Shown here piece by piece: positions 15,869 through 22,882 of a stretch of 64,000 bases of DNA; positions within the stretch are counted from its first letter, which is position 1; every line of letters begins with the position of its first letter. This stretch comes from a virus. The stretch lies in IMG/VR virus record IMGVR_UViG_3300005336_000019, positions 1 through 64,000 of that record. One strand, given 5' to 3'. Under the pieces are notes generated by a model. That model was not told the origin of the DNA and did no database searches. It worked only from the letters and a program-made list of their open reading frames with translations. Both the position numbers and the translations under genes were made by a program.

Positions 15869-16215
15869 GCGCCCCGTCCGCAGCGGCCGTCAGCCGCTTC
15901 CTGGGGGAGCGCTTCAACCGGTCCCAGCGTGTCGGTCCCGGGCCGACTGGCGTGACAGCGGGGTTCACGGTACGCCGGGCCCTGGGTGAGGGACTGCGGC
16001 CGACGGACTGGGTGGTCGTCGAGTTCGAGCCCGGCTACCACACGATGGCCCGGTTCAGGTTCGGCGGGAATGCCGAGGGCCTGCTGAAGTACACGCAGAA
16101 GGTGCTCACGGACTACGAGCGGAACCTGAAGGCCCGGTACGACGTGAGCCGCAACGACGAGGACGGCCCGGACCAGTGGAACTGCCTGATCGTCCGGCAC
16201 AAGAAGGCATCGTGA
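15865..16215 (+). CDS. Hypothetical protein, 116 aa
   Basis: ATG in an ATGA overlap. Alpha/beta protein (WVVVEFEPGYHTMARFRFGG) with a helix EGLLKYTQKVLTDYERNLK. Stop overlaps the next GTG. Not recognised. Confidence 0.83.
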   Translation: MSAPSAAAVSRFLGERFNRSQRVGPGPTGVTAGFTVRRALGEGLRPTDWVVVEFEPGYHTMARFRFGGNAEGLLKYTQKVLTDYERNLKARYDVSRNDEDGPDQWNCLIVRHKKAS

Positions 16216-16337
16216 CGGAGCAACGCCGCTGGTGGGAAGAGGGCTGCTACTGCCCGCCCGGGGCCTGCATCTGCGGCACTCCGGCCGATCCGTTCCGGAT
16301 CGAGCCGGAAGAGACGACGGAAAGCGAGAAGGACTGA
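16212..16337 (+). CDS. Cys-rich mini-protein, 41 aa
   Basis: GTG in a GTGA overlap. Residues 12-22 carry CYCPPGACICG, four Cys in eleven residues, then an acidic tail. A metal or disulfide motif is likely. Its TGA overlaps the next ATG, which supports it as a real coupled gene. Confidence 0.72.
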   Translation: MTEQRRWWEEGCYCPPGACICGTPADPFRIEPEETTESEKD

Positions 16338-16642
16338 TGGCACAGACCCACATCGGCCGCCTGGCCACCGAGTTGAAGCAGGCCGCCGCCGCACTGGAGC
16401 AGTTCGAGGAGTTCCGCTCCCCCGTCAACCAGGAGGTCGTCTCGGCCGTCTGGTTCGCCGCTGGGCAGCACGACCAGCACGTGAGGGTCGCGGTCCGCGA
16501 GGAGCACGGCACCTTCTACCGGGGCCGGATCACCGAGGTCGGCACCAAGGGCGGCTGGGAGGTGCTGGCCGACGACGGCGAGCTGGTTCCCAACGTGACG
16601 GCCAGCATGTTCGTCTCGCTCATGCTGGTGCAGCGCCCGTGA
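16337..16642 (+). CDS. Hypothetical protein, 101 aa
   Basis: ATG in a TGATG overlap. Helix (IGRLATELKQAAAALEQFEE) then a small beta barrel (FYRGRITEVGTKGGWEVLAD; VPNVTASMFVSLML). The barrel pattern resembles SH3-like folds, but this is inference. Confidence 0.83.
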   Translation: MAQTHIGRLATELKQAAAALEQFEEFRSPVNQEVVSAVWFAAGQHDQHVRVAVREEHGTFYRGRITEVGTKGGWEVLADDGELVPNVTASMFVSLMLVQRP

Positions 16643-16785
16643 ACGAGGAGAGGATGCCCGAGAGAGATCCCACCGACCGCAGCAAGCCGCCGAGGAGGCA
16701 CGAGATGAGCAGCAGCGACGACGCCAAGCACACCCGCCCACTGGAGAAGCGCAAGGACGGCTCCAAGCCGCACCCGCAGTCGTGA
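16639..16785 (+). CDS. Basic disordered mini-protein, 48 aa
   Basis: GTG in a GTGA overlap. Very hydrophilic, with clusters of Arg/Lys/Pro (RSKPPRRHEMSSSDD; LEKRKDGSKPHPQ). Probably disordered; could bind nucleic acid. Stop overlaps the next GTG. Confidence 0.65.
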   Translation: MNEERMPERDPTDRSKPPRRHEMSSSDDAKHTRPLEKRKDGSKPHPQS

Positions 16786-17009
16786 ACTCCGCCGACAGGG
16801 CGAAGGAGTTCGATGCGCTGTGGCGGGAATCCATCGCCCGAGCTGGGCGAAGACCGGACTGGAACGACCTGAGCCTGATCGAGCAGCAGGCGATGTCGTC
16901 GGAGTTCCGGACCGAGATGGACCGGTACGGGGACGAGGATCCCACCGCCGAGAACCGGACGAGGACCGGGCTGTACGCCTCGCCGACGAGTTCGAGGCAT
17001 CCTGGCTGA
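16782..17009 (+). CDS. Hypothetical protein, possibly frameshifted
   Basis: 75 aa from GTG 16782. Residues 1-57 look coding (AKEFDALWRESIARAGRRPD). After about position 16955 this frame loses coding character, while the +2 frame continues with RAVRLADEFEASWLTSWLNA and WGDDYRNARDREQ up to about 17115. A one-base indel or programmed frameshift near 16955-16965 would join them into a protein of about 110 aa. Confidence 0.55.
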   Translation: MNSADRAKEFDALWRESIARAGRRPDWNDLSLIEQQAMSSEFRTEMDRYGDEDPTAENRTRTGLYASPTSSRHPG

Positions 17010-17120
17010 CCTCCTGGCTGAACGCCGGGAGCCGCACGACCACCCTCTCGGGCCGCCTGGCGGGCCGCTGGGGTGACGACTACCGCAACGCACGGGACCG
17101 GGAACAAGGAGAAGATCACG

Positions 17121-17663
17121 ATGGGTGCACGCATCACGACCCCACTCAAGGGAGTCCGGAAGACGTCGGCGTGGCCGTACGCGGAGATGCCGCAGAGCAA
17201 GAAGCCCCGTGCCCGTAAGGGCGGCTGGATCCTGGCGATGTCCATCGAGCCGGAGCTGAGCGGGCTGGTCACGTTCTACCCGGAGGGGACCGACTTCCCG
17301 GTCCCGATGGAGGACCACACCAGCAAGCGCCAGATCCTGCACATCGACAACGGCTCGATCTGGGGCAAGAAGATCACGACCCGCCCCTTCTACCAGGTCG
17401 ACGACAGCAACCAGTGCGAGCGGTTCGCCACCACGTTCTGCTCCCTCGGCTACACCACGAACGAGAAGCTGCTGCCGCACCAGGGCGGCGCCTTCTGGGC
17501 CTTCAACTGGTCCTCGCTCACGGTCGCCACGGTGCACATCGCCTCGCAGGTCGCCGACCACTACTTCAACGACCGGTACGACGAGGCGTGGGCCGTCGGC
17601 AAGGCGTTCGGCGACCAGATCCACGCCGCCGAGAACGCCCACTGGGAAGCCCAGGGGAAGTGA
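17121..17663 (+). CDS. Hypothetical protein, 180 aa
   Basis: ATG behind GGAACAAGGAGAAG. Basic N-terminus, then beta segments (GWILAMSIEPELSGLVTFYP), two Cys (QCERFATTFC) and a helical C-terminus (ADHYFNDRYDEAWAVGKAFG). Unknown function. Confidence 0.86.
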   Translation: MGARITTPLKGVRKTSAWPYAEMPQSKKPRARKGGWILAMSIEPELSGLVTFYPEGTDFPVPMEDHTSKRQILHIDNGSIWGKKITTRPFYQVDDSNQCERFATTFCSLGYTTNEKLLPHQGGAFWAFNWSSLTVATVHIASQVADHYFNDRYDEAWAVGKAFGDQIHAAENAHWEAQGK

Positions 17664-17667
17664 CCCG

Positions 17668-18045
17668 ATGGTGATGGTCAGCGATCCGGGCACGGTGCAG
17701 ATCCCGCGCTCGGGGACGAACGTCGGCCGGGTCGAGGAGTGGTCCGGCCACCCCGGTACCTGGGACGGCTGGGCCGACATCCCGGGGGCTCCGACCGAGG
17801 AGCTGGTCTGCAACGGCGGCAGCCGGGACTGGTGCCGGTACATGGTCACGAGGCGGTACCTGGACCACCTGCTCGACGAGCTGGGCGGCGCCACCCACTG
17901 GGGGCATGACCGGGACGCGGAGTTCACCGAGAAGTCCCGGATGGTCTCGCACTGCCTGGTCTTCATGAGCGAACTCCTGGCGGCGCACTACCAGGAGATC
18001 CGGCGGGACCGCATGCGGGTTCGCCGGGAGGTACAGCAGGGCTGA
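17668..18045 (+). CDS. Hypothetical protein, 125 aa
   Basis: ATG 4 bases after the upstream stop. Trp-rich N-terminal half (EEWSGHPGTWDGWADIPG), then helices (YLDHLLDELGG; SHCLVFMSELLAAHYQEIRR) ending in an Arg-rich tail. Leader hairpin family 2 follows. Unknown. Confidence 0.84.
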   Translation: MVMVSDPGTVQIPRSGTNVGRVEEWSGHPGTWDGWADIPGAPTEELVCNGGSRDWCRYMVTRRYLDHLLDELGGATHWGHDRDAEFTEKSRMVSHCLVFMSELLAAHYQEIRRDRMRVRREVQQG

Positions 18046-18048
18046 TCC

Positions 18049-18090
18049 GGCTTCGGCTCGGCGGCGCACGGGCTCTGGTCCGTGCGTCTG
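18049..18090 (+). repeat. Leader hairpin family 2, copy 2
   Basis: GGCTTCGGC, then GCACGG (18066-18071) with GCTCTGGT loop and CCGTGC (18080-18085). Shares its core with the element at 13234. Lies in the leader of the gene at 18129. Confidence 0.5.
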
Positions 18091-18128
18091 CCGTACTGCC
18101 GCCGGGCAGGGAATCGGAAGGGGAAGAG

Positions 18129-18464
18129 ATGCGAGCGTACTTCGAGACCAGCAACGGCGAGACGATCCCGCTGCCGGATCCAATGAGCCCCGAGCAGTCG
18201 GCCATCGTGTACCTCACGGGTGGAACCGGCATCCGCCGGATCGACGACGAGACGATCGACGAGTTCGTACGTCGGGCCGATCTGTACGACACGTACATCG
18301 GCGGGATCAACCTGCTGGAGATCGGGACCGGCAAGCGTGTTCCGATCACTCGCCAGGTCATCACCGAGGCGATGGCCGGTCACCCGGTGCTCTGGACGAA
18401 CGCTGGGCTCATGACCCCGGAATCGTTCGACCGCATGATCCGCGTCGCCAAGTCGGCGCTGTAG
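18129..18464 (+). CDS. Hypothetical protein, paralogue of the 9755 gene
   Basis: 111 aa, ATG behind GGAAGGGGAAGAG. Residues 37-56 (GIRRIDDETIDEFVRRADLY) match the 9755 product almost residue for residue, and the overall layout is the same: acidic start, shared helix, TRQVITEAMAG-type region. The pair probably arose by duplication and moved apart. Function unknown. Confidence 0.87.
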   Translation: MRAYFETSNGETIPLPDPMSPEQSAIVYLTGGTGIRRIDDETIDEFVRRADLYDTYIGGINLLEIGTGKRVPITRQVITEAMAGHPVLWTNAGLMTPESFDRMIRVAKSAL

Positions 18465-18484
18465 ACCAGGAGAGGGGAAGAGCG

Positions 18485-18910
18485 ATGAGTGAGCCGCTGA
18501 ACACCGACGGCTGGGGAGAGGTGAAGGTCCGGACTCCGGGCTCGTTCGCCGACCCCCGGGAGGTGAACGCGGTGATCCGGGAGCTGTTCTGTCACGACAG
18601 CATCCTGGAGTACCAGCGCAGGATCGCCGAGGCGGCCATGAGGGAAGCCGTGGCGGCCTGGCGCAGGGCGATGGCCAAGAAGGGCCTGAGCGCCGACAGT
18701 GACGCCGGTAAGGCGATCCTGGCGGCCGTGAACGGCGTCCTGGACGGCTTCGACCCGGAGAGCGACGAGTGGGACGGCTTCTTCCCGCCGGTCATGCTCT
18801 GCTCCGAGCACGACAGCCCCGTGAAGCCGAGGTTCGGCAAGGGGATCGTCTTCTCGGCCTGCCCCGGCGTCCCGTGGTGCCGGGCTCACGAACCGGCGCG
18901 TGTCCAGTGA
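18485..18910 (+). CDS. Hypothetical protein, 141 aa
   Basis: ATG behind GGAGAGGGGAAGAGC. Helical core (RRIAEAAMREAVAAWRRAM) and a C-terminal part with three spaced Cys (VMLCSEHD; FSACPGVPWCRAH) that could bind zinc. Coupled to the next gene by GTGA. Unknown. Confidence 0.85.
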   Translation: MSEPLNTDGWGEVKVRTPGSFADPREVNAVIRELFCHDSILEYQRRIAEAAMREAVAAWRRAMAKKGLSADSDAGKAILAAVNGVLDGFDPESDEWDGFFPPVMLCSEHDSPVKPRFGKGIVFSACPGVPWCRAHEPARVQ

Positions 18911-19233
18911 GCTACGAATGCCGGGGCTGCGGCGGCACCTGCTGCACGGGGATCGGGAGCGACCCCTGCACCTGCCCGCCGCCGCCCGAGCCGGAAGAGC
19001 AGGAGCTGTACCCCCGGCGGTCGCCGGGGGCGCACGGCAGGCACTGCACCTGGCCGGAGTGTGACGGCTCATGCCTGATCACGGTGACCGTCGAGTGGCG
19101 GGCGCTGGAGGCGTTCTACGAGGCGGCCCGGTGGGGCCGGGCGATGACGCCCAGCACGGCGGGTGAGCGCACCGGGATGGAGCTGGTGGCGCGGATCATC
19201 GAACAGGGCAAGAGGGGTGCGGAACGTGGCTGA
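18907..19233 (+). CDS. Cys-rich hypothetical protein, 108 aa
   Basis: GTG in a GTGA overlap. N-terminus is dense in Cys (YECRGCGGTCCTGIGSDPCT), a second cluster is HCTWPECDGSC, and the rest is helical (ALEAFYEAARWGRAM). Likely zinc-binding. Overlaps the next mini-gene by 8 bases. Confidence 0.82.
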   Translation: MSYECRGCGGTCCTGIGSDPCTCPPPPEPEEQELYPRRSPGAHGRHCTWPECDGSCLITVTVEWRALEAFYEAARWGRAMTPSTAGERTGMELVARIIEQGKRGAERG

Positions 19234-19330
19234 AGTGATCCGGGCGTTCGCCGGGGTCGTGGCGCTGATCGCCATGAAGAAGACCGAGATCGACCGCCGG
19301 AGGGCGGCCGGAAAGGGGAAGACGGCATGA
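19226..19330 (+). CDS. Mini-protein with short hydrophobic helix, 34 aa
   Basis: GTG 8 bases inside the upstream gene; the stop overlaps the next ATG (ATGA). The first half, VAEVIRAFAGVVALIAMKK, is hydrophobic with a basic end, so it may sit on or in the membrane. The tail is Arg/Lys/Gly-rich. Confidence 0.65.
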   Translation: MAEVIRAFAGVVALIAMKKTEIDRRRAAGKGKTA

Positions 19331-19623
19331 CCACCCAGGACGAGAAGCTGGACATGCGCACGATCCACCTGCTGGCAGCGGCCAAAGAGCTGGCCGACCT
19401 GCTCTACAAGTGGAACGTGATCGACGAGTACGACCTGGTCATCCAGGACGGCCGCAATGGCGGCACCCCGTACCACCACGTGAACGAGGCGCTGGTGGCC
19501 GTGCTGAAGAAGCTCGGCACCGAGAACAAGGACGGCTTCTACGAGGGCGTCACCTCGGGCATGGACCCGCAGGAGGCACTGGACAACGCCATCGCCTACG
19601 AACGCCGCTACGACGAGATCTGA
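19327..19623 (+). CDS. Hypothetical protein, 98 aa
   Basis: ATG in an ATGA overlap, with GGAAAGGGGAAG upstream. Helical (TIHLLAAAKELADLLYKWN; DPQEALDNAIAYERRYDEI). Not recognised. Confidence 0.83.
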   Translation: MTTQDEKLDMRTIHLLAAAKELADLLYKWNVIDEYDLVIQDGRNGGTPYHHVNEALVAVLKKLGTENKDGFYEGVTSGMDPQEALDNAIAYERRYDEI

Positions 19624-19655
19624 GACCGGAAGACACGGAGAGGGAGAGGAAGAAC

Positions 19656-20486
19656 ATGGGCGAGATCAGCAAGTACGAGGGCGGCGGCTCCGGAGCGGAG
19701 CTGAGCAAGCAGGACGGCCTGCCGGACCAGTCGTTCTCCGGGAAGGGTCAGCACTCCGGCCCGGTCCTGCTGGACATCTCGGGTGACTCGATCCACGGCA
19801 CCGTGACGGTGGACGCCGTCGACTTCGCCTCGGTCCGGGTCTACACCCGGTCCACGGTGCAGTCGGTGATCGACGCCGTCCGCAAGACGAAGATCTACCT
19901 GTCCGGCAGCACGCTGACCGTGAAGGTGCCGGACTTCCAGGTCCCACCGACCGTGATCCAAGGAGGTGGCAGCCGGATGGTCTTCTCGGGCAACGTCTCC
20001 TTCGTGTCGGTCGGCCGGGGGGCCACGGTGATCGGCGGCTCCGGCTCCGGGGAGGACATGGTCCGGGTCGAGGTCACGCTGCCCCGACAGTCCGGCATCC
20101 GGGCCGACCTCGGCTCCGGCATGCTCGACGTGCACGGCGACCTCGTCGGCATCGACGGCGACCTGTCCTCGGGCTCGATCGCGGTCCACGGTTCGGTCGG
20201 CAAGGCCCGTGCCGAGCTGTCCTCCGGCTCGTTCCAGATCGGCCGGGTGACGGAGGGGATCGAAGCCACGGCGTCGTCCGGCAGCCTGAACGTGGGCGAG
20301 TACACCGGCTCCCACGCCAAGCTGCGGATCTCCTCCGGCAGCATGAACCTGAACGTCGGTCCGGCCGCCAGCGGCAGCATCGACGTCCGGGTCTCCTCCG
20401 GTTCGGCCAACATCAGCGGAACCCGGGGGCGCACCGACCTGGACATCAGGACGAAGAAGTCCTCCGGCAGCATCAACCTCTACTGA
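19656..20486 (+). CDS. SSGS-repeat beta-helix protein (DUF4097-like)
   Basis: 276 aa, ATG behind GGAGAGGGAGAGGAAG. From about residue 145 it has repeats of roughly 18-25 residues each ending in S-S/G-G-S (LGSGMLDVHGDL, LSSGSIAVHGSV, LSSGSFQIGRV, ASSGSLNVGEY, ISSGSMNLNVG, VSSGSANISG, KSSGSINLY). This is the pattern of DUF4097/adhesin-type right-handed beta helices. No signal peptide is visible, so it may act inside the cell or be packaged. Role unknown. Confidence 0.85.
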   Translation: MGEISKYEGGGSGAELSKQDGLPDQSFSGKGQHSGPVLLDISGDSIHGTVTVDAVDFASVRVYTRSTVQSVIDAVRKTKIYLSGSTLTVKVPDFQVPPTVIQGGGSRMVFSGNVSFVSVGRGATVIGGSGSGEDMVRVEVTLPRQSGIRADLGSGMLDVHGDLVGIDGDLSSGSIAVHGSVGKARAELSSGSFQIGRVTEGIEATASSGSLNVGEYTGSHAKLRISSGSMNLNVGPAASGSIDVRVSSGSANISGTRGRTDLDIRTKKSSGSINLY

Positions 20487-20487
20487 C

Positions 20488-20970
20488 ATGCTGGACGCCG
20501 ACCTCGTCCACGAGACGGGACACTTCAGCTACGCCGACGCCGAGCACCTGGCTGACCTGTGGAACCGGGCCTACCCGGCGATGCGGCAGATCATCACCCG
20601 GTACATCGAGAGCCAGCGGGAGTACATCGAGCGGAGGGGCTGGGTCATCGACCCGAATCACCCCCACGCCGAAGTGCTCCAGGAGCGCGCCACCCCGGAA
20701 CGGAAGGCCCGGTACCGGCTGAAGCTGTCGGAAGAGCTGCGCCGGGACCTCGGCCAGCTCGACCGGGGCACGCACAAGCCGTGCACCCGCAGCCCGGGAT
20801 GCTTCTCGGTGACGGCCGCCTACATGGCGGTGCGGAGCCTGATCAGTCACAGCTCCCTCAACAGTGAGGGGCTGGCCAACATCTACCGCCTGGCCGCCGA
20901 TCTGGCCGAGGCGGAGGAGCGGGTCAACGAGGCCCGCAAGAAGTGGCACCAGGAACAGGAGAAGAAGTGA
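20488..20970 (+). CDS. Hypothetical helical protein, 160 aa
   Basis: ATG one base after the upstream stop. Helix-rich (AEHLADLWNRAYPAMRQIIT; LAADLAEAEERVNEARKKW) with two Cys (KPCTRSPGCF). Ends in a charged coiled coil. Coupled to the next gene by GTGA. Confidence 0.84.
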   Translation: MLDADLVHETGHFSYADAEHLADLWNRAYPAMRQIITRYIESQREYIERRGWVIDPNHPHAEVLQERATPERKARYRLKLSEELRRDLGQLDRGTHKPCTRSPGCFSVTAAYMAVRSLISHSSLNSEGLANIYRLAADLAEAEERVNEARKKWHQEQEKK

Positions 20971-21209
20971 ACGCAGAAGTCGAGGTCCCCGTCGCCGAGA
21001 GCATCGCCGTGGGTCTGGCGATCGTCTTCTCGGATCTTCCGCAGAGCACCATCACGTGGATGTCCGAGCTGATGGTGCGCACCTGGCACGAGGGGCCGGA
21101 CCGCTCCGACGACCTGCTCTTCAACGCCCTCGACAAGGAGGTCCGGGCGGGCAACGAGGACGCCATCCGCATGGTCCTCGCCGCCGCCCGGCGCGGTCTG
21201 AAGGTCTGA
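20967..21209 (+). CDS. Hypothetical protein, paralogue of the 21308 gene
   Basis: 80 aa, GTG in a GTGA overlap with GGAACAGGAGAAG upstream. Its C-terminal half (LDKEVRAGNEDAIRMVLAAA) resembles that of the 21308 gene (MERAIRAGEEHAILVALAAL). The two are separated only by hammerhead-like RNA 2. Function unknown. Confidence 0.83.
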   Translation: MNAEVEVPVAESIAVGLAIVFSDLPQSTITWMSELMVRTWHEGPDRSDDLLFNALDKEVRAGNEDAIRMVLAAARRGLKV

Positions 21210-21215
21210 CTCCGA

Positions 21216-21278
21216 GGCCGAAACCCCTGGAAGGGGGTCGTGGGACGAATGGAAGTCCCGCCTGACGATGGCCGTCAG
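21216..21278 (+). ncRNA. Type II hammerhead ribozyme-like RNA 2
   Basis: GGCC (21216-21219), GAAA (21220-21223), stem III CCCC/GGGG (21224-21227, 21234-21237), UC giving a GUC triplet with predicted cut after 21239, stem I of 7 bp (21240-21246 with 21255-21261), CUGACGA (21262-21268), one extra U (21269), GGCC (21270-21273), GTCAG (21274-21278). Stem I differs completely in sequence from the copy at 29306 yet pairs fully. The extra U before stem II departs from the consensus. Confidence 0.72.
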
Positions 21279-21307
21279 AAGAATTCGGAACGGGAGGAGA
21301 ACGCATC

Positions 21308-21529
21308 ATGGAACTGCCCAACCGCGCCGAGGTGCGCAGCCAGATCAGCTCGAAGTTCCCGGGCCTGCCCAACGACACCCTGGACTGGGTGGCGGGCATG
21401 CTCTCCGACAAGATCGAGGCCGACTGGCAGACCGCCGACGCCGAGTTCCACCGCGAGATGGAGCGCGCGATCCGGGCCGGTGAAGAGCACGCGATCCTCG
21501 TGGCCCTCGCCGCGCTCAAGGCCGTCTGA
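21308..21529 (+). CDS. Hypothetical protein, paralogue of the 20967 gene
   Basis: 73 aa, ATG behind GGAACGGGAGGAGAAC, 29 bases after hammerhead-like RNA 2. N-terminus AEVRSQISSKFPGLPNDTLD; C-terminal helix shares RAG-E-HAI-LAAL with the upstream gene. Followed by the terminator at 21548. Confidence 0.83.
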   Translation: MELPNRAEVRSQISSKFPGLPNDTLDWVAGMLSDKIEADWQTADAEFHREMERAIRAGEEHAILVALAALKAV

Positions 21530-21547
21530 CCTACGGGTCGCATTGAA

Positions 21548-21573
21548 GGGGCTCCGGTTGCGGCCGGGGCCCC
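21548..21573 (+). terminator. Terminator whose loop is the next -35 element
   Basis: 10-bp stem GGGGCTCCGG (21548-21557) and CCGGGGCCCC (21564-21573), one G-T pair, loop TTGCGG, then TTCTGCGT. The loop is the -35 hexamer of the next promoter, as at 14966. Confidence 0.75.
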
Positions 21574-21601
21574 TTCTGCGTATCGTCTTTGACCTAGGCC
21601 A
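21558..21601 (+). promoter_or_regulatory. Promoter with TGACCTAGGCCA operator
   Basis: -35 TTGCGG (21558-21563), 17-base spacer, -10 TATCGT (21581-21586), operator TGACCTAGGCCA (21590-21601) over the likely start site. Drives the operon from 21618. Confidence 0.8.
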
Positions 21602-21617
21602 TTCGGATGGGAGAGAC

Positions 21618-21902
21618 GTGAGCGAGGACGAATTCGAAGCCCTGGCCGATGAGTTACGGGCTTCATGGAGCGGCGACCGCGAACGCTGGGACGGTCTTCG
21701 CGAGGAGCTGACGGACAAGTCCCTGTGCCTGCGCTGGGACGGCGACCACCGCCTTCTCCTGGAGCAGCACACCAGCAGGCAGACGGCGTTGATCGCCACC
21801 ACGTACGGCCGCAGGCAGGACGACCGGATCCGGTACGCCGTGATCCTGGAGCGCAGCCTGAGATCGGGCCGCATGGAGACCAAGGGGATGGAGCCCTCAT
21901 GA
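21618..21902 (+). CDS. Hypothetical acidic protein, 94 aa
   Basis: GTG 21618, with GGGAGAGAC upstream; the much longer open frame upstream is read-through. Acidic, Trp-containing N-terminal half (EFEALADELRASWSGDRERW), basic C-terminus. First gene under the 21558 promoter. Confidence 0.83.
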   Translation: MSEDEFEALADELRASWSGDRERWDGLREELTDKSLCLRWDGDHRLLLEQHTSRQTALIATTYGRRQDDRIRYAVILERSLRSGRMETKGMEPS

Positions 21903-22219
21903 ATCACCCGGAGACCGCAGAGATCGACATTCCGGCCGTGGACGGCACGCTGCTGCACATCGTGCTGAACAAGGAGGAGGGCACCGGGAGGTTCACCTAC
22001 TCCAGCATGGTCGAGGTGCAGCAGCACACCCCGTACGGCCTGCGCCCGCTGGTCACGTACAGCATGGGCGCGGTGCTGCGGGCGCCCCGCAACAAGCCGT
22101 TCCGGCTGCACGACGGGGACGCCGGACTCGTGATCGAGGGCCACTGGCTGATCACGGTCGGGGACTGGATGGAGATGCTGAGCGAGGCCAGCGTCGACAC
22201 GTGGAAGGTGGACATCTGA
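21899..22219 (+). CDS. Hypothetical protein, 106 aa
   Basis: ATG in an ATGA overlap. Beta-rich (DGTLLHIVLNKEEGTGRFTY; VTYSMGAVLRAPRNKPFRL). Its TGA overlaps the next ATG. Unknown function. Confidence 0.83.
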   Translation: MNHPETAEIDIPAVDGTLLHIVLNKEEGTGRFTYSSMVEVQQHTPYGLRPLVTYSMGAVLRAPRNKPFRLHDGDAGLVIEGHWLITVGDWMEMLSEASVDTWKVDI

Positions 22220-22419
22220 TGGCAAGCCTGTCGATCGAGTTCGACAACGACGAGAGCTACCACACGGGACCGCCGCAGGTTCCCCTCGGCAGCGACTTCG
22301 GGTACGCCTCCCTGAAGGGGTACCGGATCGACGAAGGCGGCTTCGTGGTCATGGAGTTCGACAACCACGCCATCCGCAAGGTGCCGGTCCGGCGCCTGCT
22401 GCGCATCACGGAGCTGTGA
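22219..22419 (+). CDS. Hypothetical protein, 66 aa
   Basis: ATG in a TGATG overlap. Small beta protein (FDNDESYHTGPPQVPLG; GGFVVMEFDNHAIRKVPVRR). One base before the macrodomain gene. Not recognised. Confidence 0.8.
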   Translation: MASLSIEFDNDESYHTGPPQVPLGSDFGYASLKGYRIDEGGFVVMEFDNHAIRKVPVRRLLRITEL

Positions 22420-22420
22420 C

Positions 22421-22882
22421 ATGCCGCTGATCTGGACTCAAGGGAACCTGCTGGAGTCGGCGGCGCAAGGACTGGTCAGCCCGGTCAACTGCGTCGGCGT
22501 GCCGGGTGCCGGGCTGGCCCGGCAATTCAAGGACCGCTGGCCCATGCAGGTCGAGGAGTACGTGACCTTCTGCCGGGAGGGCCGGATGAAGCCCGGCCTG
22601 GTGCACGATGCACTTCTGCCGGACGGGCGCCGGATCCTGAGCATCGCCACCAAGCGGCACTGGCGGGACAACTCACGGATCGAGGACGTGGATCGGGGGC
22701 TGGCCGCTCTGAAGGAGTACCTGGACGAGACGGGCCTGATCTCGGTCGCTCTCCCGGCGCTCGGCTGCGGGCTGGGCGGCCTGCCGAAGGCTCTCGTAGC
22801 CCGGCGGGTGCAGTTCTGGCTGGCCGACAATTTCTCCGTGGTCTACGTCTACGGGCTCGACGAGCCGGAGGTGTCGGCGTGA
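22421..22882 (+). CDS. Macrodomain protein, DarG/TARG1-like
   Basis: 153 aa, the length of a stand-alone macrodomain. Signature blocks are in order: TQGNLLES (6-13), SPVNCVGVPGAGLARQF (20-36) for ADP-ribose binding, ATKRHWRDNSRIEDV (76-90) with the Lys-78 position that is catalytic in DarG/TARG1, and LPALGCGLGGL (111-121). The DarG class removes ADP-ribose from thymidine in DNA. With no DarT beside it, a phage copy most likely protects phage DNA against host DarT, though an ADP-ribosylated protein target is possible. Coupled by GTGA to the next gene. Confidence 0.88.
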   Translation: MPLIWTQGNLLESAAQGLVSPVNCVGVPGAGLARQFKDRWPMQVEEYVTFCREGRMKPGLVHDALLPDGRRILSIATKRHWRDNSRIEDVDRGLAALKEYLDETGLISVALPALGCGLGGLPKALVARRVQFWLADNFSVVYVYGLDEPEVSA

